From: Planococcus sp. (in: firmicutes)
GTDB lineage: Bacteria; Bacillota; Bacilli; Bacillales_A; Planococcaceae
Length of the DNA: 10,354 bases
Direction of reading: 5' to 3'
Assembly (NCBI GenBank): GCA_030147225.1
Contig: JASLAI010000084.1
Span: 1-10,354 of the forward strand
Below are positions 6,599 to 10,354 of the stretch, piece by piece (position 1 is the stretch's first letter; the number at the start of each line of letters is the position of its first letter). Made by a program: the position numbers and the translations under genes. The notes below the pieces were generated by a model. That model saw only the letters and a program-made list of their open reading frames with translations. It made no database searches and had not been told where the DNA came from.

Positions 6599-7726
6599 TT
6601 ATTCTTTGTCTTCGTAAAAATCAAAGTCATCCAGTTCTTCACCAGATTCGACTAATTCGATGTCAGCATCAGGATTCGGATAGATTCCCAGTTCCCGAGC
6701 ATCTGTCTCACTCTTAATATCAATTTTCCAGCCTGTTAATTTCGCTGCCAAACGGGCATTTTGTCCGCGCTTGCCAATTGCAAGGGATAATTGATAGTCA
6801 GGTACGACAACCGTAGTCGATTTCGCTTCTTCGTTCACTTGTACATCCAACACTTTGGATGGGCTTAGTGCATTTGCGACAAATACGACAGGTTCTTCAG
6901 ACCATTCAACAATATCAATTTTTTCTCCACTTAACTCATTGACGATTGTCTGAACACGGCCGCCTTTAGATCCGACACATGAACCGACTGGATCAATGTC
7001 ATCGCGGTGAGCAAAAACCGAAATTTTTGAACGATCTCCTGCTTCGCGCGCAATTGACTTGATTTCAACAATACCATCGTAGATTTCAGGCACTTCATTC
7101 TCAAACAAACGGCGAAGCAGTCCTGGATGTGTACGGGAAACAAAGACTTGAGGTCCGCGTGTCGTACGCTCTACTTTTGTAATATACACCTTGATGCGGT
7201 CATGCGGTTTGTAATGTTCATTTGGCATTTGTTCTGTCTGCGGAAGCACAGCTTCCACTTTGCCAAGGCCAACATACAAATTACGTGCATCCATCCGCTC
7301 AACAATGCCGTTGACAATGTCGTCTGCACGATCAACAAACTCTTCAAAAATCAGGCCGCGCTCGGCTTCACGTACCCGTTGTGTTACTACTTGTTTCGCT
7401 GTCTGTGCAGCAATACGCCCAAAGTTGCGCGGCGTCACTTCTTCTTCTACGACATCTCCAAGCTCGTAGGCCGGGTTGATCACTTGTGCATCTTCCAATG
7501 AAATCTGCAGGCGATCATCTTCGACTGCCTCTACAACATCTTTCCGAGAATAGACCAGCATTGTTCCAGTGTTCAAGTTTAAATCCACACGAACATTCTG
7601 TGCTTGGTTAAAATTCCGTTTGTATGCCGTTACTAATGCAGCTTCTATCGCTTCTATCAGGACTTCACGCGAAATCCCCTTTTGTTTCTCCAATACTTCA
7701 AAAGCATCCAATAACTCACTGCTCAT
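6599..7726 (-). CDS. nusA: Transcription termination/antitermination factor NusA
   Basis: NusA binds RNA polymerase and nascent RNA, enhances pausing and stimulates intrinsic termination. The 375-residue protein has the Gram-positive layout: an N-terminal polymerase-binding domain (1-130, with [17 protein letters not shown] [14 protein letters not shown]), an S1 domain (about 135-200, ending [14 protein letters not shown]), KH1 with [10 protein letters not shown] (250-259) and KH2 with [12 protein letters not shown] (316-327). It ends in a short acidic tail ([10 protein letters not shown]) and lacks the E. coli-type AR domains. The start is ATG at 7726-7724, with GGGAGTG about 6 nt upstream and the family N-terminus [12 protein letters not shown] at 7750-7748 would add eight residues but overlaps the rimP stop and is disfavoured. 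Spacing to rimP is 20 nt. NusA probably controls its own operon through the leader terminator. Confidence 0.98.
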   Translation of the reverse strand: MSSELLDAFEVLEKQKGISREVLIEAIEAALVTAYKRNFNQAQNVRVDLNLNTGTMLVYSRKDVVEAVEDDRLQISLEDAQVINPAYELGDVVEEEVTPRNFGRIAAQTAKQVVTQRVREAERGLIFEEFVDRADDIVNGIVERMDARNLYVGLGKVEAVLPQTEQMPNEHYKPHDRIKVYITKVERTTRGPQVFVSRTHPGLLRRLFENEVPEIYDGIVEIKSIAREAGDRSKISVFAHRDDIDPVGSCVGSKGGRVQTIVNELSGEKIDIVEWSEEPVVFVANALSPSKVLDVQVNEEAKSTTVVVPDYQLSLAIGKRGQNARLAAKLTGWKIDIKSETDARELGIYPNPDADIELVESGEELDDFDFYEDKE

Positions 7727-7746
7727 TTTATTCACTCCCAGGTTCT

Positions 7747-8232
7747 TCAATCAGGTTTAACAGAAAAATCAATGGCCAAACGGATCACTGCAATCTTATC
7801 TTTCGGGATGTTGATTAGTTTTCTGCGTGTTTTGATCTTGATTTCAATTTCTACTTGTTCATCATCATAAGACTTTAAATATCCTTCAAACTCTTTCGCA
7901 TCTTCAACCGGTTCATAGGTCTTGATGTAAATAAACTTACCGATAGCTTTTTCGTAATCTTTTTCCTTCTTCAGTGGCCGTTCTGCACCTGGTGATGAAA
8001 CTTCCAGGAAATAATTTTGTTCGATCGGATCAAGCTGATCCAGAATTTCACTTAGCTTTTCACTTACCAAAGCACATTGATCAATATCAATGGGTGCTTC
8101 CGGATTGTCTACATATACCCGTAAAAACCAGTTGCGTCCTTCTTTTAAGAATTCCACATCTACAAGTTCCAGTGCCAATTCACTGGTGATGGGCTGTACT
8201 ATCTTCTCGATTTGTTCTGTAATTTTGCTCAT
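7747..8232 (-). CDS. rimP: Ribosome maturation factor RimP
   Basis: RimP assists early maturation of the 30S subunit by promoting S12-region assembly. The 161-residue product matches the usual length (about 155) and two-domain layout: an N-terminal alpha/beta domain with LALELVDVEFLKEGRNWFLR-like sequence (residues 19-38) and VYVDNPE, the signature NYFLEVSSPGAERPLKK (73-89), and a C-terminal SH3-like domain with GYLKSYDDEQVEI (117-129). The start is ATG at 8232-8230 with GGGAGG 6 nt upstream. It is the first gene of the operon after the promoter at 8325-8353 and the leader terminator, and its TGA stop lies 20 nt before nusA. Confidence 0.97.
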   Translation of the reverse strand: MSKITEQIEKIVQPITSELALELVDVEFLKEGRNWFLRVYVDNPEAPIDIDQCALVSEKLSEILDQLDPIEQNYFLEVSSPGAERPLKKEKDYEKAIGKFIYIKTYEPVEDAKEFEGYLKSYDDEQVEIEIKIKTRRKLINIPKDKIAVIRLAIDFSVKPD

Positions 8233-8259
8233 ACAAGCCTCCCGCCAATTTTATGCCAT

Positions 8260-8294
8260 AACAAACAGAAAAGAGCGGGAGAACCCACTCTTCT
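8260..8294 (-). terminator. Leader terminator / putative NusA-dependent attenuator upstream of rimP
   Basis: On the minus strand AGAAGAGTGGG (8294-8284) pairs with CCCGCTCTTTT (8279-8269) as an 11-bp stem with two G-U wobbles and a TTCT loop. The following tract is interrupted: TTTT, C, T, G, TTT, G, TT. It lies after the rimP-nusA promoter and 28 nt or more before the rimP start, so it would act on the operon's own transcript. In B. subtilis NusA autoregulates this operon by leader attenuation. A stem with wobbles and an imperfect U-tract is the kind of terminator that needs NusA. It also lies downstream of polC and can end that transcript. Confidence 0.8.
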
Positions 8295-8324
8295 GCGACA
8301 GAGCTATCAGTAAATGTTACTACA

Positions 8325-8353
8325 ATAATACCACAAATAGCCCTATGGTGCAA
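8325..8353 (-). promoter_or_regulatory. Extended -10 promoter of the rimP-nusA-infB operon
   Basis: On the minus strand TTGCAC (8353-8348) is followed after 17 bp by TATTAT (8330-8325), preceded by TGG to give an extended -10 (TGnTATTAT). The -35 matches consensus only at TTG, which an extended -10 can offset. It begins 5 nt after the polC stop codon and predicts a start near 8318, leaving a leader of about 86 nt that contains the attenuator-like terminator. Confidence 0.6.
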
Positions 8354-8357
8354 CTGG

Positions 8358-10354
8358 CTAGAACAAGGACAGCTGGTTGGCTTCAGGCATTCCTTCCAGG
8401 CAGCCGTGATCGTCCATGTATTCAATGATTGTTTTTGAAACACGGCCGCGCTGCTGCAGGTCTTCCTTAGACAGAAACTCTCCATGTTCACGCGCTGCAA
8501 CGATTGATTTTGCTGCATTGGTACCCAATCCTGGAATGGCATTAAAAGGCGGAATCAGGCTGTTCCCTTCAATGATAAACTGATCAGCAGATGATTTATA
8601 CAAATCAAGCTTTTGGAACGTATACCCCCGCTCCACCATTTCCAGCGTCAATTCCATAACCGTTAACAGGTTTTTCTCTTTTGTTGAAGCTTCCAGTCCT
8701 TTGGAATTGATTTCATCAATTTTGGCACGGATCGAATGCGATCCTTTTGCCATGGCATTTACATCGAAATCTTCCGCACGAACTGTAAAATAAGCTGCAT
8801 AATACAGAACCGGGAAATGCACTTTGAAATAAGCAATCCGCACAGCCATCAGTACGTATGCTGCAGCATGTGCTTTCGGGAACATATACTTGATTTTTTT
8901 ACAGGATTCGATGTACCAGTTCGGCACGCCCTCTTTCTTCATCGCTTCCTCAAACTCTGGAGTCAAACCTTTCCCTTTACGGACAGATTCCATGATTTTA
9001 AACGCCAATGAAGATTCGAGTCCCTGGTAAATCAGATAGACCATGATGTCATCCCGGCAGCCGATTACATCGGACAGCTGGCACGTTCCATTTTGAATCA
9101 ATTCCTGGGCATTGCTAAGCCAGACATCTGTTCCGTGGGACAGCCCCGAAATCTGGACCAGCTCTGAGAACGTATTCGGTTTCGTTTCCTCCAACATTTG
9201 ACGGACAAAACGTGTACCGAATTCCGGAATGCCGAGCGTTCCAGTTTTACAACCGATTTGCTCTTTGGTCACACCGAGTGATTCTGGCCCCGCAAAAATT
9301 TTCATTACTTCCGGATCATCCGTTGGGATAGTCTTCGGATCGATGCCTGATAAGTCCTGCAGCATGCGGATAACAGTCGGATCATCGTGCCCAAGTATAT
9401 CTAGCTTTAATAAATTATCGTGGATCGAGTGGAAATCAAAATGCGTTGTCTTCCATTCTGAATCCTGAGCATCCGCCGGGAATTGAATCGGTGAGAAGTC
9501 GTAAATGTCCATGTAGTCTGGGACAACGATTATCCCCCCCGGATGCTGGCCTGTACTGCGCTTAACTCCTGAGCAGCCCTGTACAAGACGATCGATTTCT
9601 GCACCTCGCAAGGTCATTTCCCGATCATTCGCATAGCCGCGAACATAACCATAGGCTGTTTTTTCAGCCACTGTACCGATCGTACCCGCTCGGAAAACAT
9701 TATCTTCACCAAATAATTCTTTTGTATAATTATGGGCTTTCGATTGGTACTCACCACTGAAATTCAAATCGATATCGGGAACTTTATCGCCTTTAAATCC
9801 TAGGAACGTTTCAAACGGTATATCCTGTCCTTCTTTTTGATAAGGAACATCGCAATCCGGACAATTTTTGTCTTTCAAATCAAAGCCGGAGCCAACTGAT
9901 CCGTCATCAAAGAACTCTGATTTCTTACATTTTCTGCAAATGTAATGCGGAGGCAATGGATTTACTTCCGTAATTTCAGTCAGCGTTGCAACCAGTGAAG
10001 ATCCAACCGAACCACGAGAACCAACCAAGTAACCATCATCCAAAGATTTTTTTACGAGTTTATGTGAAATTAAATAAATAACCGCAAATCCATGTCCAAT
10101 GATGGACTTCAATTCTTTTTCAATACGCGCTTCTACAATTTCAGGCAACTGCGCACCGTAAATCTGATGAGCCATGTTATAGCTCAGCTCCCGCACTTCT
10201 TCATCGGCACCTTCAATTTTTGGCGTATACAATTCATCTTTGATTGGCTTAACGACGTCAATCATCTCTGAAATTTTTAGGGAGTTTTCCACAACAAGTT
10301 CATGTGCTGTCTCGGCACCCAAAAAGTCAAAGGCATCCAGCATTTCATTGGTCG
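8358..10354 (-). CDS. polC: DNA polymerase III PolC-type, C-terminal part (5' end outside window)
   Basis: PolC is the replicative DNA polymerase of low-GC Gram-positives. The open frame continues unbroken past 10354 (TNE precedes the internal Met at 10343), so about 664 of some 1440 residues are present. Counting from that Met: the palm motif GSRGSVGSS (108-116), a zinc-binding module with CRKC (136-139) and CPDC (161-164), the catalytic acidic pair in [12 protein letters not shown] (189-200), [21 protein letters not shown] (split around 218-237), a further active-site Asp in [11 protein letters not shown], and a helix-hairpin-helix-like [12 protein letters not shown] near the end. It ends in QLSLF, the beta-clamp-binding peptide. 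The exonuclease and OB domains lie outside the window. The TAG stop is at 8360-8358. The rimP promoter follows within a few bases. Confidence 0.97.
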   Translation of the reverse strand, partial: TNEMLDAFDFLGAETAHELVVENSLKISEMIDVVKPIKDELYTPKIEGADEEVRELSYNMAHQIYGAQLPEIVEARIEKELKSIIGHGFAVIYLISHKLVKKSLDDGYLVGSRGSVGSSLVATLTEITEVNPLPPHYICRKCKKSEFFDDGSVGSGFDLKDKNCPDCDVPYQKEGQDIPFETFLGFKGDKVPDIDLNFSGEYQSKAHNYTKELFGEDNVFRAGTIGTVAEKTAYGYVRGYANDREMTLRGAEIDRLVQGCSGVKRSTGQHPGGIIVVPDYMDIYDFSPIQFPADAQDSEWKTTHFDFHSIHDNLLKLDILGHDDPTVIRMLQDLSGIDPKTIPTDDPEVMKIFAGPESLGVTKEQIGCKTGTLGIPEFGTRFVRQMLEETKPNTFSELVQISGLSHGTDVWLSNAQELIQNGTCQLSDVIGCRDDIMVYLIYQGLESSLAFKIMESVRKGKGLTPEFEEAMKKEGVPNWYIESCKKIKYMFPKAHAAAYVLMAVRIAYFKVHFPVLYYAAYFTVRAEDFDVNAMAKGSHSIRAKIDEINSKGLEASTKEKNLLTVMELTLEMVERGYTFQKLDLYKSSADQFIIEGNSLIPPFNAIPGLGTNAAKSIVAAREHGEFLSKEDLQQRGRVSKTIIEYMDDHGCLEGMPEANQLSLF

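Noticed and set aside
7727..7750. TTG start for nusA eight codons upstream
   Set aside because: It overlaps the rimP stop and lacks the well-spaced GGGAGTG that serves the ATG at 7726. NusA homologues start at MSSELL.

Overview
The window is a contiguous block of housekeeping genes from a low-GC Gram-positive bacterium (Firmicutes, order Bacillales). All genes lie on the minus strand, so transcription runs from high to low coordinates. The order polC (C-terminal part), rimP, nusA, ylxR/rnpM, ylxQ, infB, ylxP, rbfA, truB, ribF, rpsO, pnp is the classic Bacillus-type nusA-infB operon. PolC, YlxP and the bifunctional RibF fit this group. Protein sequences are clearly close to Bacillus subtilis but not identical. 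The long QSRP-rich N-terminus of IF2 and the moderate GC content would suit a Planococcaceae-like genus, but that placement is a guess.

Layout from upstream to downstream: (1) 10354-8358, the polymerase half of PolC, cut by the window edge. (2) 8357-8233, a short control region with an extended -10 promoter and an intrinsic terminator placed before rimP. It fits the NusA autoregulatory attenuator known from B. subtilis. (3) 8232-2950, rimP-nusA-ylxR-ylxQ-infB-ylxP-rbfA, tightly packed; ylxR, ylxQ, infB and ylxP overlap or abut in ways that suggest translational coupling. (4) 2945-2908, a strong intrinsic terminator after rbfA, with truB starting only 25 nt beyond its U-tract. (5) 2882-1001, truB-ribF, with a 1-nt gap. 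(6) 1000-867, an extended -10 promoter and structured leader for rpsO. (7) rpsO, then a TTCG-loop terminator, then a likely promoter for pnp. (8) The 5' part of pnp, which carries an apparent frame-breaking deletion of about 100 bp at a short repeat.

The genes work together in building and running the translation and transcription machinery: 30S maturation (RimP, RbfA, S15), initiation (IF2), transcription elongation and termination (NusA), RNase P modulation (YlxR/RnpM), tRNA pseudouridine 55 (TruB), FMN/FAD synthesis (RibF), RNA decay (PNPase) and replication (PolC).

I found no novel defence, mobile or biosynthetic system. The points worth a second look are the disrupted pnp, the internal rbfA-truB terminator with no visible promoter behind it, the promoter-proximal attenuator that may also end polC, and the acid-free repeat-bearing N-terminus of IF2. 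No stretch longer than 300 bases lacks a gene, and I see no plus-strand gene.
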